Notes under the pieces: generated by a model
Told to the model about the DNA's origin: nothing
The model's database searches: none
What the model saw: the letters and a program-made list of their open reading frames with translations, nothing else
NCBI GenBank assembly: GCA_023819375.1
Contig: JAMWDI010000002.1
Coordinates: 121,176-185,175, forward strand
DNA: 64,000 bases
Source: Candidatus Omnitrophota bacterium
GTDB taxonomy: Bacteria; Ratteibacteria; UBA8468; B48-G9; JAFGKM01
Direction: 5' to 3'
Part shown: one piece after another, positions 54,410 through 63,042 of the stretch
How positions within the stretch are numbered: position 1 is the stretch's first letter
How the letters are laid out: each line of letters opens with the position of its first letter
Made by a program: the position numbers and the translations under genes

Positions 54410-54428
54410 CTAAGTTAATTTTACCTAA
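54410..54428 (-). promoter_or_regulatory. DtxR/IdeR-box-like operator upstream of feoA
   Basis: The minus-strand sequence TTAGGTAAAATTAACTTAG shares about 12 of 19 positions with the DtxR/IdeR box consensus, with its conserved TTAGGT and the opposing AAC-TA. It sits 14 bp upstream of the feoA ATG and covers the Shine-Dalgarno region, a plausible site for the DtxR-like protein encoded at the end of the operon. Confidence 0.5.
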
Positions 54429-54454
54429 AAAAGTTTGATTTGTCTAATTTAAAT

Positions 54455-54483
54455 TTGACTTCTCTTAAAAAATGTATTATACT
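54455..54483 (+). promoter_or_regulatory. Promoter of the trp operon
   Basis: TTGACT (54455-54460), a 17-bp spacer and TATACT (54478-54483), five of six in each hexamer. The start near 54490 would be only about 3 bases before the ATG of the leader ORF. Confidence 0.65.
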
Positions 54484-54492
54484 TTAATAATT

Positions 54493-54558
54493 ATGGAAGT
54501 ATTTAAAACTATTTTGAAAAAAAACTTTTTAAGAAATTTTCTTACATGGCGTAAGTAA
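54493..54558 (+). CDS. Candidate trp leader peptide
   Basis: A 21-codon frame beginning MEVFKTILKKNF and ending LTWRK just before the trp operon, with one tryptophan codon (TGG, 54547-54549) three codons before the stop. It follows the promoter start by a few bases, so the mRNA would be almost leaderless. Classical trp leader peptides carry tandem Trp codons, so one is weak but well placed. Its 5' end pairs with sequence after its stop (see hairpin entry). Confidence 0.4.
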   Translation: MEVFKTILKKNFLRNFLTWRK

Positions 54559-54607
54559 ATACTTCTTTATTTCCTCCTTTTTACCTTTCTTTTTTCAAAT
54601 AAGGAGG
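54496..54607 (+). promoter_or_regulatory. Candidate trp attenuator: two RNA stems
   Basis: Stem A: GAAGTATTTA (54496-54505) pairs perfectly with TAAATACTTC (54556-54565), enclosing the leader ORF. Stem B: CCTCCTT (54573-54579) pairs with AAGGAGG (54601-54607), which is the trpD ribosome-binding site. Ribosomes finishing or stalling on the leader ORF would break stem A, and stem B would hide the trpD start. The mechanism is inferred; no T-run terminator follows stem B. Confidence 0.4.
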
Positions 54608-54613
54608 GCAAAA

Positions 54614-55618
54614 ATGGAAAAAATTTTTGAAAAACTTTTTGAAAATAAAAGTTTAACAGAAGAAGAATCTTATAATATTTTTAAAAAAATTATGGAAGGA
54701 GAAATATCTCCTATAAAAATTTCTGCCTTTTTAACTCTTTTAAGAATTAAAAAAGAAAGTCCTGATGAAATAACTGGAGCAGTAAAATTATTGAGAGAAA
54801 AAATGGTAAAAATAAAAATAAAAAAAGATAAAATTTGTGATACATGTGGAACAGGAGGAGACCATTCTGGAACATTTAATATTTCAACTGCAACGGCTAT
54901 ACTTTCTTCTTCTCTTGGCCTAACAGTTGCCAAACATGGCAATAGATCAGTTACAAGTTTATGCGGAAGTGCAGATGTCCTTGAATATATTGGATATAAA
55001 ATTGATATTGAACCAGAAAAAAGTGAAAAATTGCTTGAAAAATTTAATTTTGCTTTTCTGTTTGCCCCTTTATATCATAAAGTTATGAAAAACGTGGCAG
55101 AAATAAGGAAAGAACTTGGATTTAGAACAATTTTTAATATTATAGGACCACTATGCAATCCTGCATTTGCAAATTATCAAATTATGGGGGTGAATGAATA
55201 TACTCTTTTAAAAATAATACCTTATGTCTTCAAAAATTTAGGTATTAAAGGTTATATCTTTTTCTCAGAAGATGGATTGGATGAAATATCTCTTACTGGC
55301 AAAACTTATATTGTTGAAGTTAATAAAGAAATTAAAGAATTTGAAATTTATCCTGAAGATTTTGGCCTTAAAAGATGTAAACTTGAAGATATTAAAGGCG
55401 GAAATTTAAAAGAAAATGCTGAAATTTTGTTAAATATATTAAAGGGGAAAGAAAAAGGACCTAAAAGAGAAATAGTATGTTTAAATTCTTCATTTTTACT
55501 TAAAATTTGCGGAGTAGTTAAAAGTGTTGAAGAAGGAATTGAAATCTGTAATGAAGATTTAAAAAAGGGGAATCCCTATAACAAATTAAATAAAATTATT
55601 GAATTTTTGAACAAATGA
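54614..55618 (+). CDS. trpD: Anthranilate phosphoribosyltransferase
   Basis: 334 residues, typical TrpD length. Motifs: KICDTCGTGGDHSGTFNISTATAILSSSLGLTVAKHGNRSVTSLCGSADVLEYIG (glycine-rich PRPP site, about 75-130), FRTIFNIIGPLCNP and GLDEISLTG. It joins anthranilate to PRPP. It is the first trp gene in the operon; trpE/trpG are not in the window. Its stop overlaps the TPR gene start (ATGA). Confidence 0.95.
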   Translation: MEKIFEKLFENKSLTEEESYNIFKKIMEGEISPIKISAFLTLLRIKKESPDEITGAVKLLREKMVKIKIKKDKICDTCGTGGDHSGTFNISTATAILSSSLGLTVAKHGNRSVTSLCGSADVLEYIGYKIDIEPEKSEKLLEKFNFAFLFAPLYHKVMKNVAEIRKELGFRTIFNIIGPLCNPAFANYQIMGVNEYTLLKIIPYVFKNLGIKGYIFFSEDGLDEISLTGKTYIVEVNKEIKEFEIYPEDFGLKRCKLEDIKGGNLKENAEILLNILKGKEKGPKREIVCLNSSFLLKICGVVKSVEEGIEICNEDLKKGNPYNKLNKIIEFLNK

Positions 55619-56229
55619 GAAAATTTTTATTTGTTTTATTTATTCTCCTAACTTTTTTATTAACAGCAGAGGAAAATTTAGATATCAGTTTAAAAGAAGT
55701 CACAATAATTGACTTGTGTAACTATCCAAATTTAACTGAAGCAATTGTTGATTTACTATATTTAACTGTTGATAATTTATGGCACGCTGGTAAATATTCT
55801 AAAATTTTCCCTATTTTTTATTTAATAACAAAAATTGCTCCTTATGATGTAAATGCTTATGCAGTGGGTGGTTGGTTTCTTATAAATGGTATTGCCCCAA
55901 AATATAGTGACAGAAAAAAAGAAGAAATTAAAAATTATGCTATTGAATTTATGAAAAATGGTATTAAGAAAAATCCAAGCGATTATAGATTATATTTTGA
56001 AATTGCTTGGTTTTACTACAATGAGAAAAATTATGATGAAGCAATCAAATATCTTGAAATTGCAGAGAATTATGAACATCCTTTTCACGTTGAAAATCTT
56101 AAAGCACATATATATATGAAGATAAATAACAAAACTAAAGCAATTGAAGTTTGGAAAAAAATAAAGGAAAAATACCCTGAGAAAAAAGAGGTTGCAGAAA
56201 AATTTATTAGAAAATTAGAGGAGGAATGA
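55615..56229 (+). CDS. Secreted/periplasmic TPR-like protein
   Basis: 204 residues. A signal peptide (RKFLFVLFILLTFLLTAEE) is followed by helical repeats resembling TPRs: NPSDYRLYFEIAWFYYNEKNYDEAIKYLEIAENY and VENLKAHIYMKINNKTKAIEVWKKIKEKYPEK. Function unknown. It is coupled to trpD by a 4-bp overlap and followed by trpC after four bases, an unexpected resident of a trp operon. Confidence 0.8.
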   Translation: MRKFLFVLFILLTFLLTAEENLDISLKEVTIIDLCNYPNLTEAIVDLLYLTVDNLWHAGKYSKIFPIFYLITKIAPYDVNAYAVGGWFLINGIAPKYSDRKKEEIKNYAIEFMKNGIKKNPSDYRLYFEIAWFYYNEKNYDEAIKYLEIAENYEHPFHVENLKAHIYMKINNKTKAIEVWKKIKEKYPEKKEVAEKFIRKLEEE

Positions 56230-56233
56230 AAAA

Positions 56234-57016
56234 GTGAGTATACTTTTAGAAATTATTGAACAAAAAGAAAAAACAATCAAAATTAAAAAGAGAGATTTAC
56301 CTTTAGAAAAAATTAAAGAAGAATTAATATTTTATGAAAAAAGAAGTCTCTACGAAAAACTTAAAAAAAATTTTGGAATAATAGGTGAAATCAAAAGAGG
56401 TTCTCCTTCTGCTGGAATTATTAATAAAGATGTAAATTTTATAGAAATTGCAAAAATTTATGAAAAAAATGGACTAAGTGGAATATCAGTCTTAACATGC
56501 GAACCTTATTTCTTCGGGAAAATTGAAGATTTAAAAATTGTTAGAGAGAACGTCAATATTCCAATTCTTATGAAGGACTTTGTAATTGATGAATATCAAA
56601 TATATGAAGGAAAAGCAAATGGTGCCGATTTGATTCTTTTAATCGCTAAAATTCTTAAAGAAAGGGAAATAAAAGAATTTATAAAAATTTGTGAAGAGTT
56701 AAATTTAGAAGTGATTATTGAAGTTCATAATTATGAGGAATTAGAAAAAGTATTTAAAGTTGTAGAAAACTGGGAAAATAAAATTCTTGGAATAAATAAC
56801 AGAAATCTTGAAACCTTAGAAACAAAATTAGAAAATACTCTAAATTTGATTAAATTTATACCTGTTGATAAAATAATTGTCATAAGTGAAAGCGGAATAA
56901 GAAGAAAAGAAGAAATAGATATTTTAAGAGATTATGGAATTAGAGGAGTTTTAATTGGAGAAACGTTTTTGAAAAGTAAGGATATTGAAGAAAAAATAAA
57001 AGAATTTAAAATTTGA
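56234..57016 (+). CDS. trpC: Indole-3-glycerol phosphate synthase
   Basis: 260 residues, starting at GTG. The TIM barrel has [99 protein letters not shown] and VISESGI, which carry the catalytic lysine and glutamates. It closes the indole ring. Its end is 11 bp before the trpB2 ATG. Confidence 0.95.
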   Translation: MSILLEIIEQKEKTIKIKKRDLPLEKIKEELIFYEKRSLYEKLKKNFGIIGEIKRGSPSAGIINKDVNFIEIAKIYEKNGLSGISVLTCEPYFFGKIEDLKIVRENVNIPILMKDFVIDEYQIYEGKANGADLILLIAKILKEREIKEFIKICEELNLEVIIEVHNYEELEKVFKVVENWENKILGINNRNLETLETKLENTLNLIKFIPVDKIIVISESGIRRKEEIDILRDYGIRGVLIGETFLKSKDIEEKIKEFKI

Positions 57017-57027
57017 AGGAGGGAAAA

Positions 57028-58374
57028 ATGGAAGAAAATAAGATTTATCTTTCAGAAAAAGAAATGCCTCAAGTCTGGTATAATATACTTCCAGATTTAC
57101 CTGAACCACTTCCTCCTGTAATTCATCCAAAAACAAGAGAACCAGTAAAACCAGAAGACCTTGCCCCTATTTTCCCTATGTCATTAATAATGCAGGAATT
57201 TTCTCCGGAAAGATGGATTGAAATTCCAGATGATGTATTAAGAGCATACAAACTTTATAGACCAACTCCACTACATAGAGCAAGAAACTTAGAAAAAGCA
57301 TTAAAAACAAAGGCAAGAATTTATTTTAAAAATGAATCTGTTTCTCCACCAGGATCGCATAAGCCAAATACTGCTATTGCACAAGCATATTATAACAAAA
57401 TAGAAGGAGTAAAACGATTAACAACAGAAACAGGGGCTGGACAATGGGGAAGTGCCCTTGCTTTTGCTTGTAAATTGTTCAATCTTGAATGTATTATTTT
57501 TATGGTCAAAGTTTCTTATTATCAAAAACCTTATAGAAGATTGTTAGCACAATCCTGGGGTGCAAAAATGTATCCTTCACCATCTGATCAGACAGAATTT
57601 GGAAGAAAAATTTTAGAAAAGGATCCTGATTCTCCTGGAAGTTTAGGAATAGCAATTTCAGAAGCGATAGAAACAGCAATTAAAAATGAAGACACAAAAT
57701 ACTCACTTGGAAGTGTTTTAAACCATGTTCTTTTACATCAAACAATCATTGGCTTAGAAACAAAAAAACAACTTGAACTAATTGGAGAAAAGCCAGATGT
57801 TTTAATTGGTTGTGTTGGAGGAGGAAGTAACTTTGGTGGTTTTATAATGCCTTTTGTTCCTGAGAAGTTAAAAGGTAAAAATATAAGATTTATTGCTGTG
57901 GAACCAAAGGCCTGTCCAACTTTAACAAAAGGTTTATATAGATATGATTATGGAGATACTGCTTGTACAACACCTTTATTAAAGATGTACACACTTGGAC
58001 ACAGTTTTATACCTCCTGGTATACATGCAGGTGGCCTAAGATATCATGGAGATGCTCCTTTGATTTGCCATTTATATAAACTTGGTATAATTGAAGCAAG
58101 AGCATATTATCAAAAAGAATGTTTTGAAGCAGGTGTTCTTTTTGCTCAAACAGAAGGTTTTTTACCAGCCCCAGAAACAACTCATGCTATAAAAGCAGTA
58201 ATTGATGAAGCCAAAGATGCTCCTGAAGGAAAAGTAATTGTTTATAATCATTCAGGACATGGCTTTTTTGATTTATCTGCATATGAAGCCTATTTTGAAG
58301 GTAAACTTGAAGATTATGAATATCCAGAAGAAAAAATAAAAGAAGCCCTTAAAGATTTGCCAGATATTGAATGA
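57028..58374 (+). CDS. trpB2: Tryptophan synthase beta-like (TrpB2)
   Basis: About 448 residues from ATG 57028, chosen for its GAAGGAGGG Shine-Dalgarno; a frame to 57013 overlaps trpC. The TrpB2 type is shown by the long N-terminus ([23 protein letters not shown]) and the PLP lysine in [53 protein letters not shown] and AVEPKACPT. TrpB2 can use serine or phosphoserine and indole without TrpA. A second, classic trpB follows in the same operon. Confidence 0.93.
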   Translation: MEENKIYLSEKEMPQVWYNILPDLPEPLPPVIHPKTREPVKPEDLAPIFPMSLIMQEFSPERWIEIPDDVLRAYKLYRPTPLHRARNLEKALKTKARIYFKNESVSPPGSHKPNTAIAQAYYNKIEGVKRLTTETGAGQWGSALAFACKLFNLECIIFMVKVSYYQKPYRRLLAQSWGAKMYPSPSDQTEFGRKILEKDPDSPGSLGIAISEAIETAIKNEDTKYSLGSVLNHVLLHQTIIGLETKKQLELIGEKPDVLIGCVGGGSNFGGFIMPFVPEKLKGKNIRFIAVEPKACPTLTKGLYRYDYGDTACTTPLLKMYTLGHSFIPPGIHAGGLRYHGDAPLICHLYKLGIIEARAYYQKECFEAGVLFAQTEGFLPAPETTHAIKAVIDEAKDAPEGKVIVYNHSGHGFFDLSAYEAYFEGKLEDYEYPEEKIKEALKDLPDIE

Positions 58375-59006
58375 TAGAAATTAAAATATGTGGTTTTAAA
58401 AGAAGAAAAGATATTATTGATGCTATAAATTGTGGAATTAAATGGATTGGATTAAATTTTTATGAAAAAAGCCCAAGATATATAAATGAAAAGGAAGCAA
58501 AAATGTTAATTGAAAACCTGCCAGAGGAAGTCAAAAAAATAGGTGTTTTTGTTAATCCCAATGAAAAAGAACTCTTTGAAATGATAAAAAAAATTAATCT
58601 TAATGGAGTCCAACTTCACGGAAATGAACCCCCTTCCCTTCTTAAAAAACTTAAAAATTTATTTCCAAATTTAATTGTTATAAAAGGAATCAGGGTAAAA
58701 AATAAGATAGACTTATTGAAAAAAATTAAAAAATATAAGAATGCAGATTATTTTTTATTGGACAAGTATGAAAAAAATTTGTTTGGTGGAACAGGCAAAA
58801 TTATAAGAAAAGATCTTTCAGAAATAAGTTTACCCTGGGATAAAATATTTATAGCAGGTGGGATTAACCCAGAAAATGTTAAAGACATTTTAAAGAAATA
58901 TAAACCTTTCGGAATTGATATTGCTTCTGGAGTGGAGATTGCTCCTGGTATAAAGGATATTGAAAAGATTAAAAAATTAATCAATGAGGTCAAAAATGTT
59001 TCCTGA
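58371..59006 (+). CDS. trpF: Phosphoribosylanthranilate isomerase
   Basis: 211 residues. The TIM barrel starts [38 protein letters not shown] with the catalytic cysteine in KICG, and ends [31 protein letters not shown] and [20 protein letters not shown]. It performs the third step of tryptophan synthesis. Its start overlaps the trpB2 stop (ATGA). Confidence 0.95.
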   Translation: MIEIKICGFKRRKDIIDAINCGIKWIGLNFYEKSPRYINEKEAKMLIENLPEEVKKIGVFVNPNEKELFEMIKKINLNGVQLHGNEPPSLLKKLKNLFPNLIVIKGIRVKNKIDLLKKIKKYKNADYFLLDKYEKNLFGGTGKIIRKDLSEISLPWDKIFIAGGINPENVKDILKKYKPFGIDIASGVEIAPGIKDIEKIKKLINEVKNVS

Positions 59007-60177
59007 TAAAAAGGGCAAATTTGGAATTTTTGGTGGAAGATTTGTTCCTGAAACTTTGATTGCACCACTTGAAGAACTTGAGAAAGGTTATAAAGAAATA
59101 GTTAAAACAAAAGAATTTAAAGAAAAATTAAATAATCTTTTAAAAGAATATGCTGGCAGACCAACACCTCTTTATTTTGCAGAAAATTTAAGTAAATATC
59201 TTGGTTTTAAAGTTTATTTAAAAAGAGAAGATCTGGCATTTACTGGTGCCCACAAGATAAATAATACTATTGGACAAGTATTACTTGCTAAAATGATGGG
59301 GAAAAAAAGAATTATTGCAGAAACAGGAGCAGGACAACATGGTGTTGCAACTGCAACAGCAAGTGCTTTATTAAATATGGAATGTGTTGTTTATATGGGA
59401 GAAATAGATTTAGAAAGACAAAAGTTAAATGTTTATAGGATGAAATTACTTGGTGCTAAAGTTGTTCCAGTAACTTCTGGTAGTAAAACTTTAAAAGATG
59501 CAATAAATGAGGCAATGAGGGATTGGATAACAAATTTTGAAACAACTCATTACGTTATAGGTTCTGTTGTTGGACCTCATCCATATCCTTTAATTGTTAG
59601 AAATTTTCAATCTGTTATAGGTAAAGAAACTAAAAAACAAATAATTGAGAAAGAAAAAAGATTACCTGATTATCTCATCGCTTGTGTAGGTGGAGGAAGT
59701 AATAGCATAGGACTTTTTTATCCATTTTATAAATACAAAAGTGTGAAATTTATTGGAGTTGAAGGAGGCGGACAGGGATTAAATACAGATAAACATTCTG
59801 CAACTCTTACAAAAGGAGAAAAGGGTATTCTTCATGGCAGTTTCTCATATGTGTTACAGGACAATTATGGCCAAATAAAAATAACACATTCAATATCAGC
59901 AGGACTTGACTACCCAGGTGTTGGTCCTGAACATGCTTTTTATAAAGAAACAGGAAGAGCAGAATATTTTAGTGTTGATGATAAAACTGCTTTAAAAGGA
60001 TTTCATATTTTAAGTGAACTTGAAGGAATAATTCCAGCATTGGAACCCAGCCATGCTATTGGTTATCTTATTGAAAATAAAGATAGATTTAAAAAAGACG
60101 ACATAGTTGTTTTATGTCTTTCAGGAAGAGGAGATAAAGACGTATTAGAAGTTGCCAGAATAGAAGGTGAATTATGA
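58996..60177 (+). CDS. trpB: Tryptophan synthase beta subunit
   Basis: About 393 residues from the ATG at 58996, preceded by GAGGT; the frame extends to an ATG at 58984 inside trpF. Motifs: [47 protein letters not shown] (PLP lysine), [43 protein letters not shown]-like loop ([14 protein letters not shown]) and LEPSHAI. This is the classic TrpB1, which pairs with TrpA downstream. Confidence 0.95.
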   Translation: MFPDKKGKFGIFGGRFVPETLIAPLEELEKGYKEIVKTKEFKEKLNNLLKEYAGRPTPLYFAENLSKYLGFKVYLKREDLAFTGAHKINNTIGQVLLAKMMGKKRIIAETGAGQHGVATATASALLNMECVVYMGEIDLERQKLNVYRMKLLGAKVVPVTSGSKTLKDAINEAMRDWITNFETTHYVIGSVVGPHPYPLIVRNFQSVIGKETKKQIIEKEKRLPDYLIACVGGGSNSIGLFYPFYKYKSVKFIGVEGGGQGLNTDKHSATLTKGEKGILHGSFSYVLQDNYGQIKITHSISAGLDYPGVGPEHAFYKETGRAEYFSVDDKTALKGFHILSELEGIIPALEPSHAIGYLIENKDRFKKDDIVVLCLSGRGDKDVLEVARIEGEL

Positions 60178-60956
60178 CTAAAATAGAAAAAAAATTTAAA
60201 GAATTAAAAAACAAAAAGGAAAAAGGATTAATCTTATATTTAACTGTTGGTTTTCCTTCAATTGACAAATCAATTGAAATCATTAAAAATTGTGAAAAAA
60301 ATGGAGTTGACATAATTGAATTGGGAATTCCTTTTTCTGACCCTATTGCAGATGGACCTATCATTCAGCATACATCATCAGAGGCACTAAAAAATGGAAT
60401 AACAACAGATACTTGTTTTCAGATTGCAAATGAACTAAAAAATGAAATAAAAATACCTTACCTATTTATGACCTATTATAACCCAGTTTACAAATATGGA
60501 ATAGAAAAATTTGTTGAAAAATGTGTTGAATCAGGAGTTTCAGGTTTAATAATACCTGATTTACCATATGAGGAAAGTTTTTATATAAGGAAAATGTTGA
60601 GAAATAATGATATGAATTTGATTTATTTTTTGACTCCTTACACTAAGGAAGAAAGAATGAAAAAGATACTTAAAAAGGGCAACGGTTTTATATATTTTGT
60701 CAGTTTAGCAGGTGTAACTGGTCCAAGAGAAAGTTTAAATTTAAATTTAATTATTGAAAGTTTGAAAAAAATAAAAAAAATAAGTGATAAGCCAGTTGCT
60801 CTCGGTTTTGGAATATCTAATAAAGAACAAATAAAACAAATAAAAAGTTATGTTGATGGAATAATAGTTGGAAGTTCTTTTTTACAAAAATTGATTGAAA
60901 ATGAAGACGAGGCAATTAAGTTAATAAAAGAATTCAAAGAGGAATTAAGTTATTAA
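60174..60956 (+). CDS. trpA: Tryptophan synthase alpha subunit
   Basis: 260 residues. Motifs: [47 protein letters not shown] (catalytic glutamate E49 region and aspartate), [34 protein letters not shown], and [15 protein letters not shown], then [14 protein letters not shown]. It cleaves indole glycerol phosphate to feed indole to TrpB. It overlaps trpB by 4 bp. Confidence 0.95.
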   Translation: MTKIEKKFKELKNKKEKGLILYLTVGFPSIDKSIEIIKNCEKNGVDIIELGIPFSDPIADGPIIQHTSSEALKNGITTDTCFQIANELKNEIKIPYLFMTYYNPVYKYGIEKFVEKCVESGVSGLIIPDLPYEESFYIRKMLRNNDMNLIYFLTPYTKEERMKKILKKGNGFIYFVSLAGVTGPRESLNLNLIIESLKKIKKISDKPVALGFGISNKEQIKQIKSYVDGIIVGSSFLQKLIENEDEAIKLIKEFKEELSY

Positions 60957-61021
60957 AAAAAATTATTATAAATTTGAAAATAAAATTTGAAAAATGTAAA
61001 ATTTATCAAAAAGGAAGAAAA

Positions 61022-61747
61022 ATGAAGAAATTTTTAAAATTTATCAAAAAATTTTTGCTTTTGATTTTTATTATTGGAATAATAGGAGGCGGATGGTTTT
61101 ATTATAACAAATATAAAACTGAAAAATTGAAAAAATTAGCAGAAGAAGAAAAAAGGAAAAAAGAGGAACTTGAGAGAGAAAAGCAAAGAAAACTCCTTGA
61201 AGAAAAAAGAAAAGAATTTGAAAATTTGATAGTTGAAATGGAAAACTTTTTTAAGAAAGGAGATTATACAAAAGTTAAAGAGTTATCTGAAAAAGGGTTT
61301 CTCCTTGGCAAAGAATATAACTTTTCTGTAGATAAAATTAAGGAAATTTTGTATAAAATTGAAGTTAACACATATCTTTCAAAATTAAGAAAACTCCAAA
61401 AGGAAAATGAGGATATTTATAAATTTTTCTATGTAAGAAAAGAAGTTATGAAAATCCCATCATTAAAAGAAATTGCAAGTTTGAAAAAAGAAATACTTGA
61501 TAAAACTTTTGAAAATGAATATAAAGTGAAACTTTTATGGGCCAAAAATACTCTTGAAAAACTTGAAGATGAAGGAATCCACAATTATTTCCTTAGCAAG
61601 AAAATACTTGATGATGCAAAAAAGATAAGATTAGCAAGAAATATTGAAAAAGATAAACTTGAAGATCAAATAGAGATATTACAAAGTGAAGTTTATTTTG
61701 CCTTGAAGCAACTTCATGAAAATACAATTCCTAAATCTCTATATTAA
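61022..61747 (+). CDS. Membrane-anchored coiled-coil protein of unknown function
   Basis: About 241 residues from ATG 61022 (GGAAG before it; an upstream frame to 60974 is less likely). One membrane helix (FLLLIFIIGIIGGGWFYYN, about 10-28) is followed by a lysine/glutamate coiled coil ([35 protein letters not shown]), then further helical segments. This resembles topology of anchored scaffold or segregation proteins, but no family is recognised. It lies between trpA and hom in the same direction. Confidence 0.7.
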   Translation: MKKFLKFIKKFLLLIFIIGIIGGGWFYYNKYKTEKLKKLAEEEKRKKEELEREKQRKLLEEKRKEFENLIVEMENFFKKGDYTKVKELSEKGFLLGKEYNFSVDKIKEILYKIEVNTYLSKLRKLQKENEDIYKFFYVRKEVMKIPSLKEIASLKKEILDKTFENEYKVKLLWAKNTLEKLEDEGIHNYFLSKKILDDAKKIRLARNIEKDKLEDQIEILQSEVYFALKQLHENTIPKSLY

Positions 61748-61749
61748 AA

Positions 61750-63042
61750 ATGAATAAAAAAATTGTAAATATTGGAGTTCTTGGATGTGGAACTGTTGGG
61801 TCAAGTTTTATCAATAATTTAATTTCAAAACAGAAAATAATAAAAAAAACTACAGGTATTGAATTAAACATTCTAAAGGTTTTTGATAAAGACAAATATA
61901 AACTTGAAAGGTATAAGAATTTTGCAGTGAAAAATCCAGAAGAAATAATCAATGATGAAAATATTGATATTGTTGTTGAACTTATTGGAGGAATTGATTA
62001 TGCCTATGAATTTATAATGAAATCTATAGAAAAAAGAAAATCAATTGTTACTGCCAATAAATATTTACTCTCAAAATATGGTGAAGAAATTTTCAAAAAA
62101 GCAAAAGAGAAAAAAGTATATATTGGATTTGAAGGCAGTGTCGCAGGAGCAATTCCTGTTATTAAAGTGTTAAAGGAAAGTTTTATGGGAAATAAAATCA
62201 CAAAAATTCTTGGTATTTTAAATGGAACAACTAATTTCATTCTTTCCGAAATGTTTTATAAAGGTATAAACTTTAAGGAAGGACTTGGAATGGCAAAAAA
62301 ATTCGGTTATGCGGAAGCAAATCCACATCTTGATATTTCAGGCTATGACACTGCACACAAAATATTAGTGTTATCCTGGATAACATGGGGACATCTTTTT
62401 TCTGTTGAAAAAATTTCAGTTGAAGGAATAGATAAAATCGAACCTATAGATATTAATTTTGCCAGTGAATTAGGTTATAGAATAAAACTTCTTGGTATAG
62501 GGAAAAAAGAAAACAATCAAATAGAAATAAGGGTTCATCCAGTTCTTCTTCCCAGAACTCATTTACTCTCGCTTGTTGAAGGAGTTAACAATGCAGTTTA
62601 TATTGAAGGAGATCTTATAGGAAAATCTCTTTTTTATGGAGAAGGAGCAGGAGGAAACGCAGCAAGTAGTTCTGTGATAAGTGATGTCATTGATATAAGT
62701 AAAAAGATAATATCAAAAGAATATATTGAGGAAAACTTCTTATCTGAGAAAAAATTAAATTTAAAACCTTTTGATGAAATTGAAACAAAATATTATTTCA
62801 GATTTACTGCTATTGATAAACCCGGGGTTCTTGCTAAAATATCAAAAATTCTTGGAGACAATAATATAAGTATTTTATCTGTCATACAAAAACAAGACAA
62901 TCCTCAAAAAGCAGTTCCAATCATTATGTTAACTCATAAAGCAAAAGAAAAAAATGTAAAAAAAGCAATAAGTTTGATAGATAAACTTGATGTAATAAAA
63001 AATCCGACTATAATTATCAGACTTGAAGAAGAACTTATGTAA
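61750..63042 (+). CDS. hom: Homoserine dehydrogenase with C-terminal ACT domain
   Basis: 430 residues. The NAD(P) domain starts IGVLGCGTVGSSFINNL. The catalytic domain has IVTANKYLLSKYG, GFEGSVAGAIPVIKVLKESF, ILGILNGTTNFILSEM and PHLDISGYDTAHKILVLSWITWG (about 190-215). The ACT domain spans about 348-425 (YYFRFTAIDKPGVLAKISKILGDNNISILSV). It reduces aspartate semialdehyde on the way to threonine and methionine; the ACT domain suggests feedback control. It starts 2 bp after the coiled-coil gene. Confidence 0.95.
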   Translation: MNKKIVNIGVLGCGTVGSSFINNLISKQKIIKKTTGIELNILKVFDKDKYKLERYKNFAVKNPEEIINDENIDIVVELIGGIDYAYEFIMKSIEKRKSIVTANKYLLSKYGEEIFKKAKEKKVYIGFEGSVAGAIPVIKVLKESFMGNKITKILGILNGTTNFILSEMFYKGINFKEGLGMAKKFGYAEANPHLDISGYDTAHKILVLSWITWGHLFSVEKISVEGIDKIEPIDINFASELGYRIKLLGIGKKENNQIEIRVHPVLLPRTHLLSLVEGVNNAVYIEGDLIGKSLFYGEGAGGNAASSSVISDVIDISKKIISKEYIEENFLSEKKLNLKPFDEIETKYYFRFTAIDKPGVLAKISKILGDNNISILSVIQKQDNPQKAVPIIMLTHKAKEKNVKKAISLIDKLDVIKNPTIIIRLEEELM

